Assembly: GCA_029891385.1 (NCBI GenBank)
Contig: CM057228.1
Span: forward strand, 65,478,523 to 65,542,522
Reading direction: 5' to 3'
Length of the DNA: 64,000 bases
Source of the DNA: Erythroxylum novogranatense
Taxonomy: Eukaryota > Streptophyta > Magnoliopsida > Malpighiales > Erythroxylaceae
The notes beneath the pieces were generated by a model. It was not told where the DNA came from. It did not search any database and saw only the letters and a program-made list of their open reading frames with translations. Each line of letters opens with the position of its first letter. Position 1 is the stretch's first letter. The position numbers and the translations under genes were made by a program. This document shows positions 23,037 to 36,330 of this stretch, piece after piece.

Positions 23037-23250
23037 ACGAGGCTGGTTCTGCACTGCTTACCCATCCTTGGCTAACCTCTAGTAATAGAGCTAGTTTTGC
23101 ATCGCTTACCCATTTTAGGTTAACAACTATATAACGATTATTATGGAGCTAGTTTTACATTGCTTACCCATAACAGTATTGATACTACATATAAATCAAT
23201 GGTTACGAAGCTGGTTCTGCATCGCTTACCAGTAATAGTGCTAGCATAAT
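23037..23250. repeat. Diverged 50-62-bp tandem repeat, four units
   Basis: Units near 23037, 23087, 23143 and 23205 share AGCTRGTTYTGCAYYGCTTACC. They lie in the part of the LTR that follows the leader on the element strand, where the other LTRs here carry their own unrelated short repeats. Confidence 0.7.
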
Positions 23251-23340
23251 ATATACTTCATACGTGTAGAGGGACGACTCACAAGACAGACTGACAGACA
23301 CAACACCACCCACCGTTAGTGACAGACGCCTCCCACATCT

Positions 23341-23377
23341 CCCCTCCCCCCCGCCCCCGCCCCCGCCCCCACCCCCA
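23341..23377 (-). other. C-rich block with G-quadruplex potential on the - strand
   Basis: Runs of four to seven C separated by single bases give at least five G-runs on the complement. The glycine-rich open frame across it is a by-product of base composition. Confidence 0.6.
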
Positions 23378-23390
23378 AACACTGTCATGC

Positions 23391-23482
23391 ACGTTAGGAT
23401 GTACTCTGATCGGTATAATCGTATATATAAGGAGACACGTTAGGACGTACGCTGATCGGTATAATCATATATATAAGGAGAC
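23391..23482. repeat. 46-bp tandem repeat, two units
   Basis: ACGTTAGGAYGTACKCTGAT begins units at 23391 and 23437; both run through CGGTATAATC and TATATATAAGGAGAC with three base changes. Confidence 0.9.
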
Positions 23483-24322
23483 CGAATGACATACCATAGG
23501 CTAAACAACAATTAACACACAGGTGCACCATATTTGTTGGATCCCGATTTTGGAACCCAACCCTCTTGCGGACTCATACAGTTGTTGGATCCCGCCTGAT
23601 TTTAAAGCCCAACCTCTTGCAAAAATCATGAAACGTATGAGTGCGTGCGTGTTACCTTGAAAGTTTTTTTTGCACCATCATTAGTCATCGTCCGTTACAT
23701 GTTCATTCTCATAACATCCCAAAAATTTACTCACAAATTGTGTCATGGTGTGCCCATACAAATCAGTCATCATGCTTGAACTCAAATTTTCCTGCTTGTG
23801 AGAAAAATTTGGAAATTTTCAAACTAGAATTTCAATTTGACTTCTTCAAAGAAATCATAGCTCTAAGCCTCTACTTTGTCTTGAAGCAAGAATCACCTCA
23901 ATCAGAGTTTTATAACTCAAGATAAGCTTAAAATTCCAAAGCGTGCTTATACCTTAATCATGCTCTCTAAACAAGCCTCTCACTTTCTTACAATCAAACT
24001 TTTTCATCTCAAAACCAAAAGCTACCAAATTTCATGGAGAGATAAATTCGTGTCTTAGAAATCTATCTCCTTAAGAATCACTTCATTCGGAGGTCGGATG
24101 AGGGAGTTATGACCTAAAGAATCTAACATGTTCATAACCTCAATCATGCAGTAACATGTCTTGGCGCGATTGTCATAAATTTCACTAAACATTTTGGATT
24201 GATTTCGTTCTTAGACCATTGGAAAGAAGACTTCGAGATATAAAACTTTTATGAAGACCATAAAGTCATATTATGCTTCTAAAATGGTTCAAAATCGCGA
24301 TTTCATGAAGCTAACCCGTGAG

Positions 24323-24503
24323 TGTCCGTTTAACGGACATGCATGTCCGTTTAACGGACACTGTCGGGTCAAAAATCACTTTCTCACCTGAGAAAGTCCG
24401 TTAAACGGACATCAAGTCCGTTAAAACAAACATGGACGATGCCTGGGGTCCTTTTTGACCCATAAATGTCCGTTAAACATACCTAAAGTCCATTAAACGG
24501 ACA
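24323..24503. repeat. Array of about six short palindromes, GTCCGTTTAACGGAC type
   Basis: TGTCCGTTTAACGGACA occurs at 24323-24339 and 24344-24360, and GTCCGTTAAACGGAC at 24396-24410. Decayed copies follow near 24415, 24467 and 24488. All can fold into six- to seven-base stems. They sit in the U3 portion (upstream of the promoter on the element strand) of an antisense LTR. Confidence 0.85.
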
Positions 24504-25189
24504 TGGGGGTTTCCAAAACCCCTCCAAACCATCTCCAATGCTTCCTACCTCCAATCTAACATCATGTACACTTATAATCTTCACAAATTCACTTCTTCTA
24601 ATGCAATCACACTCCTTAAACATTCATTTACCACTTGGGGTGCATCAAACTCCCAAAATGCAACTCAAATAAATAATCACAAACTCAAACTCTCATCATT
24701 CACCATGATTGTCATGATTAAACTTCTTATGCAGCATCTTCACTTATAATGCCCATATCTTTTCACTCCGATATCCTAAATTTGCATACTACATAGCATC
24801 GGAAAACTAAGAGGATCATCTATAACTTTTATTAAGACACCTTGGTCAAAATCATCATAGATTAATACAGAATTTCTTCTGACTTCAGAACACACAATTT
24901 ACCCTCATGAAAACTTGAACTTATCCCAACTTCACTTCCTTAATAGCACATCACTCATGACAATTTAACTACCAGTTGGAATTCATCGAACCCTTAATCT
25001 CAATTCACTTGACTTCTCATATTCATCAACATCCCTATATTCATACCATTCCTAGGTGTCTTTTCCATAACACCTCACTGATGTAAATACATATGTATAT
25101 ATATATATACCTACCATTCATACTCAACATTCATCATGCTCATCCGTACATCATTCATAATTCATTCACAACAAATCAGAATTTACAAA

Positions 25190-27371
25190 ACTTCAATGGC
25201 ATTCAAAGCCACAATACATTGATATTCTAAATCCCCAAATTACATAAGAAACTTGAATGACAATTGCTCAAAATATAATTACAGCTTTGTTTACATAAAT
25301 CTCTAAAAGCAAAACAAAACATGCAAATTCGGATTTAACCTTGATTCACTTTTACTTGATCTCTTGTTCTTCACCTGAAGATGGGGAAATAGAGGGGGTG
25401 AGCTCGAAAGCTCGTGGGTAACAATTTTATAAACGGTAATAAGCAAAATCCATTTGAAACTTTTATGGTTATAGCAAAACCTCATTGAAAATTTATAAAA
25501 ACATTCTTTTATCAAAATTGTCAACTTGTCAAGCAAATTCTCATTTCACTCAAGTCAAACAATCATCAAACTTATCAATGCATGAAAACACATAAACACA
25601 TCATAATGGTTCGGGTAGGTCCATATTCATGACGTACTACACATACTACACATTTTCATATAATGGTCCTGTGTAGCCGTAAACTTGAGGGAGTCCTTGA
25701 AGGAGCTCCGTGCCACTAGCGGGCAGGCGGGAGAGGCCTATTCTTGGGTCAACGTGCATTTGACGGATCTTGAGGGACTACCCCAAACCCACATAACATG
25801 AAGTTCATGAACTTGAAAACATTTGGCCCAATGGCACATTTTTGAAAATCTTGACTTTCATGAGCATGCACCATTCATATGCAATTCTATCATCATTTCA
25901 CAATTTCACAACCAAAAGTATATGCCAATCATAATAAACCTTTCTCAAATCATGTTAAGGCAACATGTACCACAATTACAAAGGATTTAGCAATCATTCT
26001 CAAAATTCGTTTACAAAAAAAACATGTGGAAATTTGCAAGTATTCAAAGAACAATAAATGCACTTTTATCAAGTAGGTGGAAAAATCAATGAATTCCCTT
26101 GAGTTGAAAAACATTTATGACTTATTAACACAAATATAAAAATGTCACTCACCTTAATTCCTTGCTTGAGACTTGACTCAAATTGCCTCCCCTTAATCTT
26201 GATTCCTCTTGCCCCTCTTAATCCCCTTCATCAATAACACAAAATCCCCAAATCACAAGGAGTTCAAATTGAAAAACCCATAACACATTTTCATAAAATT
26301 GATCATAGAATCCTTAGACCCATCAATTTCCTAAGCTCTTTGAACCAAAAACACTCCAAAAATTCAAAACCTTAAAAAATCACTTACCTTGAATCTTCAC
26401 CCAATAAAGGATTTTCTTGGCTCTAATGAAAGCTTGAACCTTCCTCTAGCTTTTCCTTCTTGAAATTACTCCAAAACTCCTCTTGAAGACTTAGAAAAAT
26501 CAAAACCTAGACAAGCCCTCTTTTCCTTCTCTTCTTTTCTCCCATACGACTCTCTCTCTCCCTCTTTCTCTCTATTTTCGTTCTTGCTTCTTGTAAAATG
26601 AAGGACAACTCATTCTCTTGCCTTTTATACCACTTATGATTGGACAATGTCCATTTTTCCCTTACTTAAAAGCCTAGGAACTTAAATGCTTAAGTGGTCT
26701 TCCAATTTTGCCCTCATGCATAAATTACCACCTTAATTCAATTTAAATCCAATCAAACCCATGCCATATGATCTTGCTCAAATTAACATGTTAATTTCTC
26801 ATATTAACATGCTAATTAATTCCTCAAAATCATAAAATAATCTATCAATGCCCCAAAAATTCATTTTAGTTCATGCTTACTTTAGGACATTTTTCTAACC
26901 ATCAAATTGAAGGAATTTGCTAAAACTTCCTTCTAGAGAAATGTTCCTCATTGTCTCAATTTTATTATGCCACCAAAATCATTTAATTTGGTTCACTACT
27001 CCAAAACTTTCGGACTATTCTTATGAGAAAACATTTTCTTGCGATTTACTTCCATCCGAAAATTGACAATCTTAGAGGCTGAATTAAAATTTAATTTCTT
27101 CAGACAAATCATATCCCTATTTCTCTAGTTTAGTTAGAAACAAGAATCAATTCATTTAGAGCTCTACAGATCAAAATATCATCAAAATACTAAAGCATGT
27201 TCAGTCAAATATTCCAACTCATACTCTATTTACCGATCCTCTCACTTGATTCAATCAATCTTTTCTCCTTTATTTCAAATTCAAGAATTCTCCTTTTCTA
27301 TACACATGAAGAATCGCCAACAATTCCTCATTTAATAGTTCTAGCTTCCAAGGAAATTTCGGGGTCCAACA
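25190..27371 (-). repeat. Antisense Tekay-like LTR, same family as 57828-61312, with a U3 deletion
   Basis: The right end ...GGGGTCCAACA matches the right end of the 57828-61312 LTR. From there leftwards it matches the U3, then a TATA box (26621-26630), a pyrimidine-rich leader, and donors AAG/GTAAGTG (26387) and AAG/GTGAGT (about 26154), then the GC-rich block at 25670-25790 and the GAGCTCGAAAGCTCG segment near 25400. About 1.4 kb of U3, including the palindrome region, is absent compared with that LTR. The left end merges with the previous remnant near 25190. Confidence 0.6.
26621..26630 (-). promoter_or_regulatory. LTR TATA box
   Basis: GTATAAAAGG on the - strand, followed by a purine-rich leader and a consensus splice donor 235 nt downstream. 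Confidence 0.55.
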
Positions 27372-27971
27372 ATATTTCTATACGAATTTAGTTCATGTTC
27401 AAATTCCATTGTCATGTCAATTTAGTGCATATGCAATTTCAATTCGATGCCATCTCAAAGCATATATATATATCTTATAAAAATTAACTTTCAAATTCAA
27501 GTAGCAACACTAGTGATCTTATTTATAATCATACTTTTCATGATAAAATAGAAACCATTTTCTTTCATAAAATTAGTTTAAAGATACACTCATAGCTTTG
27601 TCGTTTATCGCTAAGTATGCTCATGTGTTGAGTGTCTCTTCTTGACCTACACAATTTACAAATCGTTTAATCATTTATTTCCACTATAGGAATAAAGCAT
27701 TACAATTATCAATTCAGTTTTAACTACCATAAGCTATTCCATTAGTTTTTATTTCAGAATTTAACTCTGAAATTTACTTAAAACATTTTTTTAAACATCA
27801 TCCCATCCGTTTAAATCATAATATGGCCGAATAGGTGACGCTAACTTTTTCCATTTGATTTTTTATGAAAATAACCTTAAGATTTTGAGTTATTTACACC
27901 TTGATTGTAATTGAATTTCAACAAATCACACAATCAATTACTTTCCTCTTTAGGGATGAATTCTCTTCACT

Positions 27972-28005
<34 letters not shown>

Positions 28006-30135
28006 TATTCCACTTTCTTTCAAACTTTTTAACACATTTTACCTAAGGTCCCAAACATCATTTAAACTCATTAAAATTTTATTTTTCCATATTAAAAGAA
28101 TTTATCTTTTTAGTTTTGTATTTAAGTGTCTAGAAAGACCTTTTGGATCTAAAACAAGAATGCATACATAATGAAGATTGATGAAACCAAAAATTTCAAA
28201 TTTTCTCCAGTATTTCCTAACTTGGTTGAATACACCACTCTTTCACTATCCTTCCATTTTTTATAACACATCATCTCTTCATTACACATAAATGAATTCA
28301 AACCAATTCTAATTCAATCCTTTTTCATTTCTTTTCTTTATTGACAGTAAATCCATATCATGAACATCATAACCCTAGCTTTAGTTTCTTGATTCACTTT
28401 TGTTGTTTTCAACCTTTACATGCTTTCAAGTTTATTATTTACTCCATAATAAGTCAAAAACAACCCTTGATCTTAAATAACTCCATTTCATATAAAATCT
28501 ACAAAATAAACAACTTAAACTAAGAAAGACTTACCACCTTTTCCCCCAATCTCTTAGGAAATTGGTGAACACCAATCCTAGGTCAAGATTTCTTCAATTT
28601 ATACACCAAATCCACCAAAAATGGCACCTCTCTTCTTCCTCTTCTCTTTGACCAAATTCTTCCTCTTTCTCCCTTCTTTTCTTTCTTTCTTTTTGGTTCT
28701 CACGAATCCTCCTTTCAAATGAACCAAATTTTGTCTTCTTTTGCCTTTTTATACTACTTTAATACTTTACACATGTCATTTTCTTACTAAACATCTTAAA
28801 TGACTAATCATCATCTAATTTAATGTTTCTCAAACCATATGGAGTCTTGTAATTGGTCAATAAATCTGAGTCATTTAAAATTTATTAGTTAACTCCATTT
28901 ATGTAAAAAGATTAATTCGCCCTTTCATGGATTACTATACTTATAAACTAGATTAAATCCCGAAAATATTCCACAGCTGTCTCACCATCAAATTGACCAT
29001 GGGATACTTTAATTAGGATCAATACTTAGTAATTAGGTGCCTCAAAAATTTTGAATGGGTTTTAAATCATTAATACCCATTATTTTCCAAAAAGGATATT
29101 TTTGTCCTAAACTTATGAAATTCCTAAAATTAATGCTATTGGACTTGCTTTCGATCCATTTCAATGTTATTTGACTCCAATAGCTATAAACCAATAAACA
29201 GATAGAATGGAAAGTTCAATGTTTTACACATCTTCTCAGTTGTTTCATGTTAGATTCCAACATCATAGCACATATAATTGTAAGTTATCTTACAACATTT
29301 ATTATTGAAAATTGTGTATCCATCTCATATTTATAAAATTTCATTACAAGATTTAAAAGCTTACGTACATAATTAGAGGGATAAGACCTTATTCTTCCAT
29401 CAATCACCTAGAAGATCATCCCAAATAATATGATGATCAAATCAAAATATCACCTTATAGTTATAAAAAAAATCTATGTCATATTCATTGTTGAGAGTTT
29501 CTAGCATGCACAAGACATAGATTAAATATTTGGTTTAGTGGCTTAGGTTAGCCAACCTAAACATATCACTCTGGTTTTATATAGAATGATTGCATGAATA
29601 TATTTAATTTCATAGTGATTATGCCACATCCTTTCAAATATTGCATACAGAATTTTGTTTTGATAAACATGGTCAATCACTTATCAAATAAAACTTAACA
29701 ATACTGTAAACATTACTGTAATCTTAATCTCTTAGCATCTTCTTGTATATAATTTAACAATACAAAAACCTTAAAAGTTGAATGCAAAAATTTAAATGGT
29801 TTCATGACTCAATAAAAATTGATGGATTGATGCTTATATTATATGGGCTTAGCCTAAAGATCAACATTTCAGTTTGGAGGCTTAACCTTACTTTAACATA
29901 CTTATCCTAAGACAAATAATTTGCCTCAATAAACTATTTATTACCACTCATTCCAAGCACCATTAAACTCAATCCTATTTTAGTTTATTACTATTTGTTT
30001 CAATTTTACCTTATATATCAAAATAACCAAGCTAATATAACTCACATTAATTAATTAAAAGAAATTTCACACTCACTTATTTAAAATATTAGAGAAGTTT
30101 GACCAATACACCTCAAGTCCAAATGAAGCTTAATA
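27372..30135 (-). repeat. Probable further antisense LTR remnant, boundaries not found
   Basis: On the - strand there is a TATA box (GTATAAAAAGGC at 28744-28755), a purine-rich leader and a donor GTG/GTAAGT at 28534, the same layout as the other Tekay-like LTRs. The flanking AT-rich sequence has no clear TG...CA ends. A hairpin TTAGGTT-N4-AACCTAA lies near 29545. No coding sequence was recognised. Confidence 0.35.
27972..27998. repeat. (AC)n microsatellite
   Basis: Thirteen AC repeats running into a short AT run. Confidence 0.95.
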
Positions 30136-31210
30136 TGATGTGTTGATCGCTACTCTATAGATCTCATAGGCAAGTGCACCTATCGAACTATAGTGTAGTA
30201 TTGGTGAAACAGGGACTACAAGTACTAATAGTAACCTCTTTCTATTATTTAAATAAAAATTTAAGATGATGGCTTAATTAAAACTAAACTAAACTAAAAT
30301 TTAACACAATAATGAATCAAAACTTATATAACACTAAGATTAATCAATATAAAATAACTAGAACCTAGGTAATGAATCCTTATAAGATTTCTTAAATATT
30401 AACCCTTTATCATGGAATTAAATTATTAATCATTGGACCATAAAATTCCTATCTTATGCTAATATCTATCTCAAGACTACTTGCAACTAATCCTTAATTA
30501 ATTAACTAAAATCTCTTTCTAGTTAAAACCCTAAGGTTACATTACTAGATTTATGAATTTCACTATTAAGAATGTTCCTAATGTAGAGGATTTATGTCAA
30601 CATATCTCTAGGTTTACATACAACTCCTTCTAATTATAGTCGATCTATTCATACAAAAGGAATTGTCAATCTCAATCATATGAAATCATACGTTTAACTA
30701 ACACATCGACAAATTAATTCAAGAATAAAAATGTATGATTGAATTATAATGAATCAATCATTCAAATTGTAATAAATAAAATATTATATCATAATATCCA
30801 TCTCAACTTAGGGTTCATCAAACTAGGTGTTAAATAAACTTAATTCATAAATATAGAAAGCAATATAAACACCAAAAATTCATAAGAATAATTAAAAAGA
30901 AAAGAATTCGTAAGATATATATCCCCTTTTATTCTAAAGTAATGTCCTTGAAACTTCGATGAAAGGTTATTCTCTATAGGATCTCTAAAGTAATCTTCAC
31001 ATTTTCCTCTATCCTAGGTTCATATTGAGTCTCTACCTCTTAACTCTTATCTCTAATTCTGACTCTAATTGTTGCTCCCTCATTGTTTCTTGATAATTGT
31101 CTTTTATAATGCGAAATTAGGGTTTGTAAAATATATATGGTCGGTCACATGGTCGTGTGAGTGATCATATATATCAAAAAATACCTCAAAATTATGATTA
31201 ACATGTTTTC
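30136..31210 (-). repeat. 3' LTR of the Athila-like element, start deleted
   Basis: It aligns with 55989-57065 at roughly 80% by eye, for example over 'taatgaatcc...gatttcttaaatattaaccctttatcat'. The first 320 bp of the LTR (on the element strand), including the TGATAAGC start, are missing, so the boundary at 31210 is approximate. Confidence 0.6.
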
Positions 31211-33261
31211 AAAAGATTACACAAGCATATACTTAACCTTTTGCTTGTCCTTAAGCAAATTATAATTCAGATCGTTAAACTTAAAAACATACATCCTTTA
31301 TTAAACTTAACATATCCATCCACATCCTAGGCCATCTTATCATATCAATCAAATCAACCTATAATTAGATTCAAGTTATCTTATAATTAACTTTCATAAG
31401 TCACTATCAATAGCAATCATATTAACAATCTTTTTGAAATCCAAATTACAAGTCCACTCCCTCATAAGGATTTACTCAATGCACTCAAAGTGGTTAGAGT
31501 GGAAAGTATATCAAACTCTTAAATCAATAAATAGGAGGATTCTTGACTATAAACATGTAATAAAATCCCATCTCCACCACTTATAAGTAAACTAGAAACA
31601 AAAATCAAAAGGTTTTTTAAATAGGGTGTAATGCGGCTTAGGTAAAGATGCAGTAGGGATAATTAAAAGGGCAGTACCATTGAAGGAAATTCATATAAAC
31701 AAGATTACATATGACTTGGTTCTTCATAAAATTGGTCCTTTAAATAATAATTTCATTGGTACAAAAATAATTCTTCTCATTATAAAAAAAAAACATAACT
31801 TTTCTTTTTTTTTTCTTTTTTTTATTTTTCTTTTTTCAATATACTCTTACCCATAAGTTTCAAATTTTGAATTTTTTTGAGCAAATTTGGAAAGAATGTA
31901 AAATTATAACAATGAAACACTTAAGAAGAAATAAGTTAACATTCAACATATACCAGCAATCATAAAACTATCGAACTTCTCTTTAACATTCTTCAATATA
32001 ACCCAAGTTTCAAGCAATCAACTAAAAACAAATTCCTTAGGGTTTAAAAATAATAAAAATTTTTCAAGAAAAATAGGGTAAAGGATATCGGTGTGGTTAT
32101 AATCAATCAAAAGGTTAAGTCTCAAAAGTGGTTACTCCTAAGAGAAAAAAATAGGTTGGATAATAGTCAAAGAAAATAGGCTAAAACAAAGGGTTAAATT
32201 TAAGTAGCTTTATCATTTAAATGCCTCTAGTTTAAAAATATGGTCTCAATATGAATAATAAGAGGAAGTTTTAGAAACATCCAACTATGCATGATAACAT
32301 ACAACAAAGAAGAAAAGAGCACAAAATAATGAAATATTTATCCTTAGGCTCAAAAGCCCATAAACAGGTCTCTTATATGTAAATAATATGCCATTTTATT
32401 CAAATTAACTGTCTCACAAGCCACTAAAAATATGACTTAAAAAGGAAAGTTCCTTCTAACCTTCATCCTTTGTATACTAATTTAATTCAAGAATCAATAA
32501 TAACATAAATTGTTTTGGACAAATTTTATCAATTTATTACAAAAGATAATAAATATTATAATAAGCTTAAAATTTTTGAAATTTATTAATGAAATTTTCA
32601 TTAACACCTTCCTCACACCTAAATTTGTACATTATCCTTAATGTACATAAAAAAGCACAGATAAATAAAATATCAAAGAAAATGCGAAAAGAATATTTTG
32701 GTACTTACGAATAATAAAAACTACAAATTCTAAATTAAGTGAAAATGTCATATGATGTTATATACAGTCATCCTTACAAAATAAAACAAAAGGGATAGAA
32801 AGAATAAAAGAAAACAAAAAGAAATAAATAATAATAAAATTTAAACAAAATTGACATTGTAATAACAACATTTAAAAATAAATAAAAATACACATTATAA
32901 TAAATATGAAAAAGAAAATAAAGAAAAGAAAAAGCAAACCCTAAACGAGTATCCTAGACTACCTCTATAGTTGTCAATTTATTAGTGAATCTAGTATGTT
33001 CATCACTAGAACATAATCAAGTCTCAGAGCATCATATGGTTATGGAGTCGAAGATGACGTGGGTGCTCTAGATAGTGGAGGTGGTACAAAAATTCTAAAG
33101 TGACATTCCATCTACATCGTGATCTCCTCTATTCATCTATCATGGCCTCTAGTCTCACCACCACCTCCATCAACTCTTATGATGGTGTGTTAGACTCCCA
33201 AGATTTTCCCCATATACTTATTTAACCAAAAATTCTTCATCTAGTCTTTATTTGTAGTGGT
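31211..33261 (-). other. 3' internal region and 3' UTR of the Athila-like element
   Basis: No intact gene. The segment 31400-31680 matches 63440-63690 (the second Athila-like element at the window end), including 'gtaatgcggcttaggtaaag' versus 'gtaacgtgacttaggtaagg'. Both are followed by a T-rich run on +, so this is conserved 3' UTR. Near 33060-33250 a short - frame reads VVVRLEAMIDE and may be the end of the internal ORF. Confidence 0.5.
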
Positions 33262-33266
33262 GTTAG

Positions 33267-33850
33267 TGTTAGTGTATGGCCCACTAACCAATTATATAAT
33301 GTACTGTAATTTATCAATTGTGATTAAGGTAATATCAGACTTTGACCTTATTTAATATTAGTAGTTATAATGTCTTGTTAGAGACCACTTATAACTTGTG
33401 GGCTTAAAAGAAGCCTGGGACTACTACTAATATTAAATAAGCTTACAGGGTTGCACACTAAGAGACTGAACATTCATTGGGTTTTAATAGGTTTAGGGTT
33501 TTTGGGCCTTAAGGTTTTACTATATATATATAGATGTATAGTATGAATTGTTTTAAGTAAGACTCATCAACCTAAAAAGAAACCTTAGTGTCGTCCTCCT
33601 CCTCAAATGATAAAGATAGAGAGGTCTTAAGAGTGGTGCTAGCATACCATAAGCATTTGGTTAGTCTTACAAGGGTGTGGATACTAGTAAAGACGCGACA
33701 TTTGATGTGTTCTTTCGATACCTTGCTGTTTCCATTGCGAAAGGTATAATCTTATATGGATTTGATTTAGATGTTCACATGGGTCTTGGTGTTTCGGATT
33801 TCCAAATTTTGGTAAATGTTATTGCATGTTGATAGTCCAAAAAGCTCACA
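33267..33850 (+). repeat. Copia 5' LTR
   Basis: It starts TGTTAGTGTATGG and ends AAGCTCACA. A TATA-rich stretch (TACTATATATATATAG) lies near 33519-33535. It is followed by TGGTATTAGAGATGC at 33852, a decayed initiator-Met-tRNA primer site. Confidence 0.88.
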
Positions 33851-33851
33851 A

Positions 33852-33866
33852 TGGTATTAGAGATGC
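33852..33866 (+). other. Copia primer-binding site (decayed)
   Basis: TGGTATTAGAGATGC compares with the usual TGGTATCAGAGC complementary to initiator tRNA-Met. One difference is a C-to-T change. Confidence 0.7.
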
Positions 33867-34907
33867 TTGTGTTTATTGAAATTGAATTCTATTAAATCCC
33901 ATGAAATCAGTTTCATTAATTAAAAATGATTGAATGAAGGGTTCTGTCCATAATTCAATGTGATTGAATTAGGGTTCTATTTATAGTTCAATGACCGCCG
34001 CTAGGGGCATTGCCCTTTGAACCCCGCAGACCCCACCAAATTTCTCATTTTATATTGATCACTTATTTCTTTACAATTAGTGTTTTATATACTTTAATAT
34101 TTGATATCTTGTGTTCATTATGTATGTTGATTATGAATGGTGAATAATATGGGCCATAGTTGTTTTACATTTTGGATACGGCCTGCGTGTCGTTATGTTT
34201 TCATGTAATAATTAGATTATTGCTAGTTTTAGTTGTAATGTTGTATCTTTCAACTTAATTGAAGAATTGAATTGACTGGAGTGAAGGTATGAGGATGGTG
34301 ATCCATTTACTACAAGACATTTATGATGGATATTAAATCTTCATAGTTTAGGGGCCAAACTATATCACGTTATTATTTCTTATTCATGCTTTTACTTATA
34401 ATTTCATTAATGCATGTAAATGGTAATTTCATAATCAACTTATTCCCTCAACAATATTAAGTAATAATTGATGCCTTTCTAATTCTACACCTGCAAAGAC
34501 TTGAATCATTGAGAAGTGGGCTTACCAAAATAAGGTTTTCTTGATTATTCAAGTACAACAGGATGGGTAACGATTACCTATAAGTGAGGAATGATTTACT
34601 TAACAAAGTTACCAAAACAGTTTTGAACTTTGAGACATGTAGTTGGGAGCCGATACATAAGATGTGAACCAATAACTAAGAGTTATTTATGATATCACTA
34701 GCAAACAGTTGCTTAGCAAAATAACTAGGATTCAGGTGATGAGCCAAAGCTCACTTGGGTCTTAGTGAAATATGTATCTTGGACCAGTATACTCATTTTT
34801 TAGGGACATTTACTATATGGGTAGAGTAAGAACTTCTTAATTGTTAATAATTGGGTTTTATTAATGAACATGTCACTGAAACTTTGCATGTTTTACTGTA
34901 GACAATC
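33867..34907 (+). other. Copia untranslated leader, about 1 kb
   Basis: Lies between the primer site and the gag start. No frame is open and nothing is recognised in it. Confidence 0.5.
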
Positions 34908-35770
34908 ATGACCACCATTACTTCATCTAGTTTTTCATTGCAATCTATCCTTAAAAAGGACAAGTTGAATGGTTCAAACTTTTTGGACCAGTATAGAAAC
35001 TTGAAAATTGTTCTCAAATAAGAAAAGAAAGATTATGTCCTTAAAAAGCCATTCCCCATAAGGGCACCTCTTTCCACTGCTCCCTTTGCTGAAAGGAATA
35101 CTTATAAGAAACATAAGGATTATGCTCTCAATGTTACCTATCTCATGGGGGCAATTATAAACTTAGACCTTCAAAAGTAGTTTGAAAATGTGGGAGCCTA
35201 TGAGATGATTACAAGCCTGAAAAATCTGTTTCAGGAATAAGCACAAATTGAGAGATTTCAAACTATGAAGTCTATTTTGTAGTGCAAGCTAGCAAAATGG
35301 AGCCTAGTTAGCCCATTTTCCATTAAGATGATTGGCCTTGTTGAGAACTTGGAAAGATTGGGATTTCCTATAAGCCAACAGTTAGCTACTGACATCATCC
35401 TTCATTCTTTGTCAGATGATTATGGCATTTTTTTATGAACTATAATATGCATAATTTGAATAAATCTTTGACTGAGTTACATAGGATGCTCAAGATTGTT
35501 GAACAAAACATTAAAAAGGACCCTACCCCTAAGGTCTTTATGGTTCAAAAGGGGAAAGGTTTTAAGAAATAAGGCAATGGTAAAGGGAAGGGCAAGGGCA
35601 AAGGTCCAATTAAGAATTAGAACAAGCCCAATCCTAACCCCAAGAACAAGCTTGGTCCTTCTAATGACAATCTTTTCCATTATTGTAATAAGTCAAGTCA
35701 CTAGAAGAGAAGCTATGAGAAATATTTGGAAGATATGAAGAAAAAGAAGGGTAATGACACTTCTACTTAA
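34908..35770 (+). pseudogene. Copia gag
   Basis: The ATG at 34908 begins MTTITSSSFSLQSIL. The frame continues with KDKLNGSNFLDQYRNLK, FENVGAYEMITSLKNLFQE, LVENLERLGFPISQQLATD and ILHSLSDDYG, the order of plant Copia gag (UBN2 type). Stops occur at several Gln-like positions, for example after IVLK, LDLQK and FQE. The zinc knuckle near 35670-35715 is ruined (CNKSSH, stop, KRSY). Confidence 0.8.
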
Positions 35771-35799
35771 GGTATTTATGTTATAGAAGTAAATGTTTC

Positions 35800-36330
35800 T
35801 ACTTTTAGTTCTACATATTGGGTATTGGGTACCAATTGTGGTTCTAACATCTGTGTAAATATGTAGGGACTGCAAGATAGTAGAACTTTGGCAAATGGTG
35901 AAGTGGACCTACACGTAGGCAATTGAGCAACAGTTGTTGCTTTAGCTATAGGGGCATTTCATTTATCTTTGCCTTCAGGCATGCTTTTGGAACTTAAAAT
36001 TTGCTACCATGTACTTACTATAAGAAGGAATATTGTCTCTATTTCAATTTTGGACATGGAAGGTTTTTGTTTTACAATTAAGAACAATTGTTGTTCATTT
36101 GCTCGTAATAATATGTTTTATGGTAGCACCAAATTAGAGAATGGGCTTTATGTTCTAAATTTTCAAAGGTCTATTTGTAACATAAATGCCAAGCGGTTCA
36201 AATCTAATGATTCGAATCCCACCAACCTTTGGCATTGTCGTTTGGGATATATAAATGAAAAATGCATACATAAGCTCTATAATGATGGACTTTTAAACTC
36301 CTTTAAGTTTGAATCATATGAGACATGAAA
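35800..36330 (+). pseudogene. Copia protease and GAG-pre-integrase region
   Basis: The protease site reads WVLGTNCGSNICVN where WVLDTGCGS is expected, so the catalytic Asp and Gly are both lost. Downstream VLELKI..YHVLTIRRNIVSIS and the pre-integrase LWHCRLGYINEKCIHKL...KSCLLGKMTKGPF are clear; the first finger His is Cys-adjacent here (LWHCRLGY) and GH has become GY. Confidence 0.78.

Larger units (their letters stand above)
22350..25190 (-). repeat. Antisense Tekay-like LTR remnant (no TATA part, both ends eroded)
   Basis: Read against the complete solo LTR at 57828-61312, it matches in order: a segment with CACCTGGGAG and GAGCTCAATGAGTG near 22740; a repeat-rich variable part (23037-23620); a segment near 23850-23930; the 'gtgtcttagaaatctat...ggaggtc' segment near 24050; and a palindrome array (24323-24503). 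The promoter and leader portion is missing. The boundaries are estimates. Short open frames inside have no family character. Confidence 0.5.

Noticed and set aside
23203..23388. Glycine-rich 61-aa ORF on the - strand
   Set aside because: It is an artefact of the C-rich block; no domain and no neighbouring signals.
22350..27371. A single complete LTR
   Set aside because: The order of matching blocks against 57828-61312 restarts near 25190, so at least two partial LTRs are joined.
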